The notes below the pieces were generated by a model. It was not told the DNA's origin. It made no database searches and saw only the letters and a list, made by a program, of their open reading frames with translations. Source: Paenibacillus sp. OVF10 (GTDB lineage: Bacteria > Bacillota > Bacilli > Paenibacillales > Paenibacillaceae). From it: a stretch of 64,000 bases of DNA. A program made the position numbers and the translations under genes. Location: the NCBI GenBank assembly GCA_022836915.1, contig CP094668.1, positions 6,076,001-6,140,000 on the forward strand, written 5' to 3'. Shown in pieces: positions 17,219-25,386 of this stretch; the first letter of the stretch is position 1; each line of letters opens with the position of its first letter.

Positions 17219-17922
17219 TTATACGTCCTTTCTATTGCCTGAAGTAATTTCAAAGAACAAGTCTTCAAGGCTATCTTGGTGATTAAATTTATTTTGATAC
17301 TCCAACTTGCCATTATGAATAATACCAATGGTATCTGATAAGATTTGTATTTCATTTAAAATATGACTAGAAATCATGGTTGTCACACCATCTTTCTTTA
17401 ACTCGTTCAAAAGATTTCTTAATTCTCTTATTCCTGCCGGATCTAATCCATTTGCTGGTTCATCCAAAACTAGAAATACTGGTTTTTTTATTAAAGCTAG
17501 AGCAATTCCTAACCTTTGTTTCATTCCTAAAGAGAACTCTTTTGTCTTTTTCTTACCTGTATTAGAGAGATTTACTTTTTTAAAACTTCATTAATTTCCT
17601 CAGAAGGAATACCTTCCTGTAAACAAAAGATTTTTAAATTGTCGTACGCACTTAGATTTCCATATATAGCAGGACCTTCTATGAGTGATCCAATCTTTTT
17701 TAAATCATCTCTTTTCCACTTATCATCCTCAAATAGCACTTCGCCATTTGTTTCTTGGAAAATTCCACTTATTATTTTCATTAGTGTGGATTTACCAGCT
17801 CCGTTTAGTCCGAGAAGACCATAAATTTCTCCATAATTCACATGCAGGTTTATGTCTGACAGCACTTTTTCGTTTTTGAATTTCTTTTCTAAATGTCTTG
17901 TTTCTAAAATGTAATTAGCCAT
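17219..17922 (-). CDS. Lantibiotic immunity ABC transporter ATP-binding protein (SpaF/MutF type), frameshifted
   Basis: The first part carries Walker A (GLNGAGKST) and the Q-loop region; the second carries signature (FSLGMKQRLGIAL), Walker B (FLVLDEPANGLD) and the SSH switch. Between them one extra base in the six-base run 17576-17581 gives LKKVNLSNTGKKKTKEFSLG, restoring about 235 residues. The E-loop instead of the usual Q-loop Gln, a feature of lantibiotic immunity ATPases, can be suspected at IGSLIEGPAIY. First gene of the cassette. Confidence 0.85.
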
Positions 17923-18242
17923 TATTACAACCCCTTATCTTTATTTAATACAAATATAGAAAATAAATATCAAGAAACTATAAGGAAGGTATTTTTAATA
18001 TGAACAAATAAGAATTGACTTATCATTTTTCAGTTAAACTTATATTTCAGCATGAAAAAAATCCATCTTGAAAAGATTGATCAAAATGGATTTTAATTCT
18101 GAAATTATATATGACTTTAAATCAGTTCTATTTTCGAGTATGTTATTCAGATTCTGCAATACAAAACGCATTTCTCAGATATCCGCCCTTTAACGGAATA
18201 AGCAGCTCTATCCATTTGTTAAAATCACCTTGCCTTGATGTC

Positions 18243-18309
18243 CATCCGAAGATTCAACTGGCCTTGGCATCCATTATGGTGTGGCTTGCTTGAGTTTGAA
18301 GACACGCCC
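18243..18309 (+). mobile_element. IS5-family insertion sequence, right-hand end fragment (inverted relative to 12900)
   Basis: Encodes the transposase C-terminus ALASIMVWLA and ends GAGTTTGAAGACACGCCC, the reverse complement of the end at 12900, with about 50 matching bases and three transitions. A TA dinucleotide follows at 18310. The rest of the element is absent or unrecognisable to the left. Confidence 0.7.
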
Positions 18310-18311
18310 TA

Positions 18312-18688
18312 GTATAATGCATTAAATTATTGGAAAGTTTTTATATTTATGAGAAATTTATTTACATCGAATCTCCCATGACTCTTCTGCAAGCTACTTG
18401 TTCTCCGTAACATTCTCCACGTATCCGTAAACCCCTTCACTTAAAGCAGACGGCCTCCCATTGACAGCATCCGCTGATCACCGAATCAAGCAGCTGTTAA
18501 TCATCCTAATCATATGTAATTTTACTTCACGCAAATTAATAGACGAACACCTTATTACCTCAACACCTTGTACAATTAGCTTAAAAAATCCGATATCTTT
18601 TATCCTCTTTATCCAGACTCTTCTTTACGCCCACCTCACTTAATGTTAGATTTTATAACATATCATTATGAAAGCGAGTGGGTTGAAG
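18312..18688. other. Intergenic stretch before pucR-like gene
   Basis: No gene supported. Several short open stretches lack start signals. A reverse-strand stretch around 18410-18470 (GRPSALSEGVYGYVENVTEN) looks protein-like and might be the tail of a lost gene. Confidence 0.3.
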
Positions 18689-20368
18689 ATGGATCTGCAA
18701 CAGTTATTAACTATCCCCATTCTCTCCAAAGCAAAGGTTATTGCCGGGCATCGCGGCCTTGATCGCTTGGTGCAATCTATTAATATTATGGATGCCCCAG
18801 ATATTGTACAATTCCTGAAGACGGGAGATATGCTGCTGACAAACGGTTATATCCTGAAAGATCGCCCCGATGCTCATCTTACATTCATTACAGATATGCA
18901 CGCGATTGGTTGTGCGGCGCTTGCTGTCAAGACACAGCGTTTCTCTCTTGAATTATCTCCGCAACTGCTTGAGACAGCCGACAGGCTGGGCTTCCCAATC
19001 ATCGAACTGTCCGAGATAGACAATACTCTCGGTGAAATATTTCAACATTCAATCAGTGCTATCCTTCAGAACAAAACCCATGAGCTACACTACGCCTTGT
19101 CTATTCATAAGCAATTTTCCACGATGGTGATGCAGGGAAAAGGCATACCATCCATCGTAGATACGTTGTCTCAGTTGCTATCCTCACCTGTACTTCTGCT
19201 TGGTTCAAAGAAGCAGATTACGGCAAGCTCCCATTATGCACAACAGATGGATCATCAGTCTCTCGCCGCGCCCATACTGACAATTATAGATGAGCATCCT
19301 TCCTTCCATACCGCAATCTCGATCTGCCTGCTTACTGCTGATAAATATCGACACGCCGAGCTTCATCCCATCTTCACGGATCGGCACGAGGGCTATTTGA
19401 TCGCACTATACGACAGTTCCGCAAGCTCTAAGCTCTCCACTCTGGCACTGGAACAAGCCGTCAATGTGATCGGTCTGGAGTTAACCAAGAAACAAGCCGT
19501 CAAGGAACGCTCCCGCCGTTACAAAAATGAATATTTCTCCGATCTCATTCAAGGCTTCATTCGTTCGGAACAAGAAGCGCTGCACCGCGGCAAGAAATAT
19601 GGGCTGCAAGCCAAAGGAAGTTCTGTTCTCATCGTTGCCAAAAAGGATGAATCCTTAGCGGGCATACCTAAGCAGAACTCTACTTCCTCCGGGGAAGAGC
19701 GGTTCATCTCGGAACGAGACGCTAATTATGAGCTGATTAAGCAGGAGTTCGCCAGATTGGATCTCTCCTTTGTCATGTTCACTAAGAACGACCAGTTCGG
19801 CATACTCGTCTTTTTGGCCGAATCGTCTTGGGACGAACATACCGTTGTTCAGCAGCTTGAGCGGATCGCGAGCAATCTGTATACAGAGTCGCAACTCAGC
19901 CTATCCTTCGGAATAGGTAATCCCTACACCAATGTATTGGATATTGGACTCTCCTATAAAGAAGCAGTCAAGGCGCTCCAATCCGGCTATCAGATGCGAA
20001 AGACCCGCTTCGCTCATTCCTATCAAACCATGGATATAAGCCGTCTGCTGCGCATGATTCCTTACGATGAGATGCTGCAATTTCATCAAGAAACCTTTAA
20101 ACCCTTTAACGACCGAGATCCAAATGAGCGTAACGAGCTTATGAAAACCTTGTCCTCCTTCTATGAAAATCATTGCCAGATCGTTGATACAGCCAAAGAG
20201 CTCTTCGTACATCGCAATACAGTGATCTACAGGTTGGAAAAATGCGAGAAACTGACCGGCAGGAACATTAAGGACCCGATGGAGAGCCTGCGCTTCCGAC
20301 TTGCCTTCGCGCTTGAGTCCCTTTTGAATGTTAATCCAGCTCCTAGTGAAGCTAATCATACGTCTTAA
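18689..20368 (+). CDS. PucR-family transcriptional regulator
   Basis: About 559 residues: an N-terminal PucR domain (LTIPILSKAKVIAGHRGLDR, then INIMDAPDI and GDMLLTNGY), a middle CdaR/GGDEF-like region and a C-terminal PucR helix-turn-helix (FYENHCQIVDTAKELFVHRN, TVIYRLEKCEKLTGR). PucR proteins control purine and other nitrogen-compound catabolism. The ATG at 18668 has no binding site; the internal ATG at 18689 gives the usual family start MDLQQLLTIPIL. It lies directly upstream of the transporter/amidase operon and probably regulates it. Confidence 0.9.
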   Translation: MDLQQLLTIPILSKAKVIAGHRGLDRLVQSINIMDAPDIVQFLKTGDMLLTNGYILKDRPDAHLTFITDMHAIGCAALAVKTQRFSLELSPQLLETADRLGFPIIELSEIDNTLGEIFQHSISAILQNKTHELHYALSIHKQFSTMVMQGKGIPSIVDTLSQLLSSPVLLLGSKKQITASSHYAQQMDHQSLAAPILTIIDEHPSFHTAISICLLTADKYRHAELHPIFTDRHEGYLIALYDSSASSKLSTLALEQAVNVIGLELTKKQAVKERSRRYKNEYFSDLIQGFIRSEQEALHRGKKYGLQAKGSSVLIVAKKDESLAGIPKQNSTSSGEERFISERDANYELIKQEFARLDLSFVMFTKNDQFGILVFLAESSWDEHTVVQQLERIASNLYTESQLSLSFGIGNPYTNVLDIGLSYKEAVKALQSGYQMRKTRFAHSYQTMDISRLLRMIPYDEMLQFHQETFKPFNDRDPNERNELMKTLSSFYENHCQIVDTAKELFVHRNTVIYRLEKCEKLTGRNIKDPMESLRFRLAFALESLLNVNPAPSEANHTS

Positions 20369-20372
20369 ATCG

Positions 20373-20408
20373 AGAACGTGTCATGTATAATGACACGTTC
20401 TTTTGTTT
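20373..20408 (+). terminator. Terminator after the PucR-type gene
   Basis: AGAACGTGTCA (20373-20383) and TGACACGTTCT (20391-20401) form a perfect stem followed by TTTTG. Confidence 0.85.
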
Positions 20409-20609
20409 TCTTTTCATATTCAATTCATGTTCAATCTTCATTTGTGCATTTTAACTGATTTAATTCTATTTTTATGTTCAGAGTAACTAATGACAATTAT
20501 GCAAACAGTCTATATGATTAGGAATATATTCACGAATGTCATGTTAATTAACATCAATTCACATCAAGAAACGAACAACCATCAGGCTGTAGGAAAGGGG
20601 CTACCTATC

Positions 20610-21386
20610 ATGGCTATACAGATACAAGGCGTATCCAAATCATTTGTCAGTGCAACCGGAGAAGATATTCAGGTCCTGGCTGAGGTTTCGATGCAAATCA
20701 AGAAACAGGAGTTCTTCAGTATCGTGGGACCGAGCGGCTGCGGCAAAAGTACGATTTTTAATATTATCGCAGGTCTGCTTAAGCCAACAAATGGCAAGGT
20801 AATCGTCTGTGGCGAAGAGATCGATCAGACCACCGGGCATGTCGGTTATATGATGCAGAAGGACCTGTTACTTCCTTGGAGAAGCATCCTGGACAATGTC
20901 ACGTTAGGCTTGGAAGTGAAGGGCTTGTCCAAAAAGGATCGCGGCGATATTGCTATGGATTATCTGGATCGTTATGGCCTGGCTTCATTCGCAGGAGCCT
21001 ACCCCTCCACACTATCAGGCGGTATGCGCCAACGTGTAGCCCTCATACGTACCCTCGTTACCCAGCCCGATATTATATTACTGGATGAACCCTTCTCCGC
21101 ACTTGATTATCAGACCAGACTCATTCTGGAAGATGAAATCTTGTCCATCCTGAAATCCGAGGGCAAGACAGGCGTCCTTATAACACATGACATCGAGGAA
21201 GCGATCGCCATCTCCGACCGTATTGCCGTCATGAGTAAACGACCAACGACCGTGAAGCAGGTGTATGACATTGGGCTCGCTTCGCAGTACGGTTCAGCAC
21301 TGAAAGCCCGCTCCGACCACAAGTTCAAGCAGTATTTTGAATCGATCTGGTCAGAGCTTGATATCCAAATGGGGAGGATCAGCTAA
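20610..21386 (+). CDS. ABC importer ATP-binding protein (nitrate/sulfonate/taurine type, SsuB-like)
   Basis: 258 residues with Walker A (GPSGCGKST), signature (LSGGMRQRVAL), Walker B (IILLDEPFSALD) and the D-loop/H-loop typical of the SsuB/TauB class. AGGAAAGGGG precedes the ATG at 20610; the frame extends upstream without start signals. Its last codons overlap the permease start (TAATG). The family imports small anionic or heterocyclic compounds; the substrate here is inferred to be an amide or N-heterocycle from the downstream amidase. Confidence 0.9.
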   Translation: MAIQIQGVSKSFVSATGEDIQVLAEVSMQIKKQEFFSIVGPSGCGKSTIFNIIAGLLKPTNGKVIVCGEEIDQTTGHVGYMMQKDLLLPWRSILDNVTLGLEVKGLSKKDRGDIAMDYLDRYGLASFAGAYPSTLSGGMRQRVALIRTLVTQPDIILLDEPFSALDYQTRLILEDEILSILKSEGKTGVLITHDIEEAIAISDRIAVMSKRPTTVKQVYDIGLASQYGSALKARSDHKFKQYFESIWSELDIQMGRIS

Positions 21387-22252
21387 TGAAGAGCACATCA
21401 CCTGAAATTACCCTTGCCGGGAAGCCTACTGGAGTTGCGAAGAGCAAACGCAGACAGTCCACTTTCTCCAAGGAATGGCTGATGACGATGCTGTGGCGGT
21501 TCATTATTGTAGCGGTCATCCTGGTGATATGGGAATCCGCCGTTCGTTTGAAGCTCGTTAATGGATTCCTCATGGGATCACCAAGCGCCATTCTCGATGC
21601 TGCCATCACGATGGCCAGCTCAGGGCAGCTGCTTACAGACGCATTTGCAACGGTGAATGCCACCGTTATCGGCTTCGTAGCCGGAAGCTTAATCGGCTCA
21701 TTGGCAGGACTGCTCATGTGGTATTCCAAGTCCGTTGCCCGTGTGCTCGATCCGTTCATTGTAGCGATGAACGGTATTCCGAAGATCGCACTCGCTCCCA
21801 TGATTATCATCTGGTTTGGTTCAGGCATCTTCTCCAAGATTGCTTTGGCCTCCGTAGCAACATTTATCGTAGCGCTGTTATCCGCCTACCAAGCGACTCA
21901 TCAAATCGACGAATCCCAGATCAACCTGATGAAATCCTTCGGTGCAAAGAAATCACAAATTTTCCGTAAAATTATCGTTCCTTCCTCTCTGCCATGGATC
22001 ATCTCAGCCTTCCGTATCAATATCGGTTTGGCATTGGTGTCTGTTGTAGGTGGAGAATTCATCTCTTCTGACAAAGGACTTGGACACATGGTATTCGTCG
22101 AAGGTAACCTGTTCAACCTTCCGGCCGTATGGGTCGGCGTATTCATGCTTATGCTGGTCGCAATGCTCCTCTACACCTGTGTCGGGTATCTCGAATCCCG
22201 TCTCCTACCATGGAATGACAACAAGACCAGCAGCAAATCCACATCCGTATAG
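21386..22252 (+). CDS. ABC importer permease (SsuC-like)
   Basis: 288 residues, six membrane spans and the permease-ATPase coupling loop (EAA-like motif around SFGAKKSQIFRKIIVPSSLP). Belongs to the BPD_transp_1 family. Coupled to the ATPase by overlapping stop and start, and followed by the binding-protein gene after 34 bases. Confidence 0.9.
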   Translation: MKSTSPEITLAGKPTGVAKSKRRQSTFSKEWLMTMLWRFIIVAVILVIWESAVRLKLVNGFLMGSPSAILDAAITMASSGQLLTDAFATVNATVIGFVAGSLIGSLAGLLMWYSKSVARVLDPFIVAMNGIPKIALAPMIIIWFGSGIFSKIALASVATFIVALLSAYQATHQIDESQINLMKSFGAKKSQIFRKIIVPSSLPWIISAFRINIGLALVSVVGGEFISSDKGLGHMVFVEGNLFNLPAVWVGVFMLMLVAMLLYTCVGYLESRLLPWNDNKTSSKSTSV

Positions 22253-22286
22253 CCGACCTACAACCATTAAAGGAGCCTGATGACTA

Positions 22287-23314
22287 ATGCGTACATTCAA
22301 AAAGATAGCTATTCTGGCAGCGATGACGGTTATATTGACCACACTGCTCAGTGCATGCGGAAGCAATGCCACAACACCCGCGAGTGGTGCAGGTGCATCT
22401 AATAGCGGGGGCAAGCAAATACGCAGGTGGACAGAATTATGGTGTCGGAGGTATATCACAACCTGCTCTACCTTCCCTTGTATGTAGCGAATAACCAAGG
22501 ATTCCTAAAGGAGAATCGCATTGAGCTATCCTCCATCCGGGCTGCCGGAAGTGGACCAACAGCATTGTCTTCGGTGATCTCAGGTGAGTCTGCGTTCTCC
22601 TTCCACGGTCCGGAGCATGTCGCATTTGCTAATGCAAAGGGCGGAGATGCCCGTTCACTGGTCCTTCTATCCGGCAGCGCTCCAGTATGGGCAGTTGCGC
22701 GAGAAGGAGTAACCGTGAGCTCAACAGCGGATTTCAAAGGTAAAACCATCGTTGTTGGTTTGGCACCTACAAGCTCAAACAGCTTACTGCGGAAGTTATT
22801 CGCTGACAACAACATCGATATCGACAAGGATGTGACGATCACTGAGGTCCAAAATGGCTCCGAGCTTGGTGCTGTATTAGCCGGCAAAGCCGACATTGCT
22901 ATCGTTTACGAGCCTCAGCTGGATCAAGGCATTGCAGAAGGGCTGCATATTGTCCATGATTTCACGAAGGACTATCCTGATTTCGCTTTTGCAACGATGA
23001 ATACAACTGCAAGCTTCATTGAGAAAAATCCTGATCTCACCCAGCGCTTTGTCACCTCTATTGAGCAAGCACTGGACTACATTCAATCGAACCCTGAAGG
23101 CGCCAAAGCTGTTGCAGTGAAGGAATTCCCGAATCTGGACCAGAAAGTCGTGGAGCAAGCAGTACAACGCATGATCGACAGCAAGGTATACCCTGCTGAT
23201 GGGCTCATCAATGAATCAGCATTCGAGACCGCAATTGATATGCAGCGCTTCATCGGCAATCTGAAGGAAGAACTTCCTTACGAGGATATTATCGATCCAA
23301 GCTTCACCAAATAG
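22287..23314 (+). CDS. Substrate-binding lipoprotein of the ABC importer (SsuA/NMT1-like), frameshifted
   Basis: A signal peptide with lipobox LSAC (Cys near residue 24) is followed by a Ser/Gly/Ala-rich linker. The frame is lost at a G5 run (22407-22411); a sixth G gives SGGQANTQVDRIMVSEVYHN and continues through the NMT1-type binding domain (FKGKTIVVGL, SSNSLLRKLF, AGKADIAIVYEPQ). About 342 residues in total. This class binds sulfonates, pyrimidine precursors and similar ligands. Delivers substrate to the permease pair just upstream. Confidence 0.88.
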
Positions 23315-23325
23315 AGAGAGAAAGG

Positions 23326-23511
23326 TTGATTACTCTGAACCAAGACGACTATCTCACACACCGCTGTAAAGAAAGTGCGAAATATGCGAATGGAGTTATT
23401 ACCAGCGAGGAGCTTGCCCTATTTACAGCCGACTTAAAACTGATTCGTGGCTTCAAGTTGCCAGAAGAAATAGGGCCCAATCCCCCGTATAGGAGCGTGC
23501 CTCTGCGATGA
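23326..23511 (+). CDS. Small protein preceding the amidase, possible GatC/AtzG-like partner
   Basis: 61 residues, mostly helical, ending in PEEIGPNPPYRSVPLR. It starts at TTG behind a GAGAGAAAGG stretch and overlaps the amidase ATG by four bases, so the two are translationally coupled. Small helical subunits such as GatC and AtzG lie beside amidase-signature enzymes in the same way and stabilise them. The sequence similarity to AtzG is weak; the role is an inference from position, size and the proline-rich tail. Confidence 0.6.
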   Translation: MITLNQDDYLTHRCKESAKYANGVITSEELALFTADLKLIRGFKLPEEIGPNPPYRSVPLR

Positions 23512-24884
23512 TTACGAAACCACTGAATGAGCTGACCATTGCTGAAGCCGCAAAATTGATTAAAAACAAGTTGATATCTCCTGTAGAGCTTACAAAATCC
23601 TATTTGAATCGCATTGAGAAAGTAGAACCTGCTGTGAAAGCCTTCGTTACAGTCACCACTGAACAAGCCTTACAAGCCGCAAAAGAGTCTGAGCACAAGC
23701 TAATGAATGGCGAATATCTCGGTCCTCTGCACGGCATTCCATATGGAGCTAAGGACATTATCCATACCGCTGGCATACGCACCTCGGCCGGATCAAATAC
23801 CTTTCCTGACTTCGTACCCGGAACGAATGCAACTGTGATTAATAAGTTGCAAGCTGCAGGCGCTATCCTGCTCGGCAAGACAACAACGACGGAATACGCC
23901 TTTCAGGGAGGAGAACCGCCAACACGCAACCCGTGGAATCTAGAACATACCCCGGGCGGTTCCAGCTCCGGCTCCGCCGCTGCAGTAGCAGCTGGCATGG
24001 CCTCCTTCACACTCGGAACACAGACCTTTGGATCTCTGCTTAGACCCGCAGCTTACAACGGATTAACCTGTATGAAACCCACTTACGGCAGGGTTAGCCG
24101 TAATGGTGTCATCACAGCCAGTTGGAGCCTGGATCATATTGGCGCCTTCACTCGATCCGCACAAGATAACGCAATCGTTCTGGAAGCGATGGCCGGACAA
24201 GATGAGCTGGACTCCTTCACGCTCCCTCACGGCAAGCCAGATTTAACAAATGCTCTTGAGCATCCTATTTCAGGAATGGTGATCGGTCTGCCGAGCAACT
24301 TCTTCCAGACCGATGAACCGGCGATCTTGTTAGCCGTAGAGTCGGCAATCGCTTTACTTGAGAAGCTGGGCATGCAATGGAAGAAAGTTGACCTGCCTTC
24401 TTATATGGAAGAAACCATTGCTGCTCATCGTACGGTAATGCGGGCAGAAGCTGCCGCCTTCCATCAGGAACGCTTCGCGGAAGCCTCTGATCGTTACGGC
24501 CACACAATGCGGGAACAGCTTGAGCTCGGCTACCAGACGAGTGCCGTTGATTATTTGCAGGCACAACGCATCCGAACGATATTCCGGAGCGAGATGATGA
24601 TGATGTTCGATGAAGTGGATGTGTTATTGACTCCGTCAACACCATATGTAGCTCCACATGGATACAAGACAGGCAGCCCGATTTTCAACGGACCGTTTAC
24701 CAATACAGGTCTACCGTCCATCACCGTGCCAATCGGGTTTGATACCACCTCAGGGAAGCCATTGCCTATCGGCATGCAGCTTGCCGGTCCACACATGAGA
24801 GAAGACCGCTTGTTGTCCATCGCTCATCATTATCAGCAGGCTACAAACTGGAATCAGATAACACCGAATATACACACTCATTAG
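23508..24884 (+). CDS. Amidase-signature family hydrolase
   Basis: 458 residues with the Ser-Ser-Lys triad of the amidase signature family: Lys in YGAKDI (near residue 80), and the glycine/serine-rich GGSSSGSAAAVAAG (catalytic Ser), with GTQTFGSLLRPA downstream. The enzyme cleaves a C-N amide bond. Neighbouring importer, RidA and PucR regulator suggest it hydrolyses an imported nitrogenous compound such as a ureide, biuret-like or heterocycle ring-opening product; GatA-type tRNA amidotransferase is unlikely because gatB is absent. Confidence 0.9.
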   Translation: MITKPLNELTIAEAAKLIKNKLISPVELTKSYLNRIEKVEPAVKAFVTVTTEQALQAAKESEHKLMNGEYLGPLHGIPYGAKDIIHTAGIRTSAGSNTFPDFVPGTNATVINKLQAAGAILLGKTTTTEYAFQGGEPPTRNPWNLEHTPGGSSSGSAAAVAAGMASFTLGTQTFGSLLRPAAYNGLTCMKPTYGRVSRNGVITASWSLDHIGAFTRSAQDNAIVLEAMAGQDELDSFTLPHGKPDLTNALEHPISGMVIGLPSNFFQTDEPAILLAVESAIALLEKLGMQWKKVDLPSYMEETIAAHRTVMRAEAAAFHQERFAEASDRYGHTMREQLELGYQTSAVDYLQAQRIRTIFRSEMMMMFDEVDVLLTPSTPYVAPHGYKTGSPIFNGPFTNTGLPSITVPIGFDTTSGKPLPIGMQLAGPHMREDRLLSIAHHYQQATNWNQITPNIHTH

Positions 24885-24891
24885 GAAAGGA

Positions 24892-25317
24892 ATGACAGCT
24901 ACGATGTCTACCATCATACATGCAAGTGCAGCACCCAAATTCCCGCTTCCTTTCTCCCATGCTGTCCGCGCAGGAGATTTGGTCTACGTTGCAGGTCAGG
25001 TAGGCGTTGATCCACAGACGCTTGAGCCTATCGGCGGCATTAAGGAGCAGACTGAGCAGTGCATTCGTAATATTGAGGTGATCCTTCAAGAAGCCGGACT
25101 TACACTCGATCATATTGTGAAGGTAACCACTCATCTGGCCCGAGTCGAGGATCAGCCCGAATACAACGAAGTGTATGCGCGAATGATTAAACAGCCATAT
25201 CCCGCCCGTATTACTGTATTCAGCGGGTTAGGCCCTTATTTAATTGAAATGGAAGTGCTGGCATATGCACCTCCGTTCGGGGAGAGTAGCACATCACAAA
25301 AACACCTGTACCCTTAG
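24892..25317 (+). CDS. RidA/YjgF-family protein
   Basis: About 140 residues with the conserved RidA blocks GDLVYVAGQVGVDP, NIEVILQEAG, and the active-site Arg in YPARITVFSG plus Glu in IEMEVLAY. RidA proteins deaminate reactive imine/enamine intermediates. Last gene of the operon; it could remove a reactive product of the amidase pathway. An in-frame ATG at 24904 (MSTIIHASAAPKF) is a possible alternative start. Confidence 0.9.
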   Translation: MTATMSTIIHASAAPKFPLPFSHAVRAGDLVYVAGQVGVDPQTLEPIGGIKEQTEQCIRNIEVILQEAGLTLDHIVKVTTHLARVEDQPEYNEVYARMIKQPYPARITVFSGLGPYLIEMEVLAYAPPFGESSTSQKHLYP

Positions 25318-25375
25318 ATGGGTACAGGTGTTCACTTTGTCGAGGAACCCGGTTCTCTTTTGAGAGACGGGTTTC
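25299..25375 (+). terminator. Two hairpins ending the PucR-associated operon
   Basis: AACACCTGTACCC (25301-25313) pairs with GGGTACAGGTGTT (25320-25332) and a second GAACCCG/CGGGTTTC hairpin follows at 25344-25373, ending in T-rich sequence. Confidence 0.75.
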
Positions 25376-25386
25376 TTTTCATATTC

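Noticed and set aside
18461..18643. 60-codon ORF before the PucR gene
   Set aside because: No start signal, cysteine- and serine-rich composition unlike a bacterial protein.
23508..24884. GatA subunit of tRNA amidotransferase
   Set aside because: gatB and a true gatC are absent and the context is a catabolic operon with its own importer.
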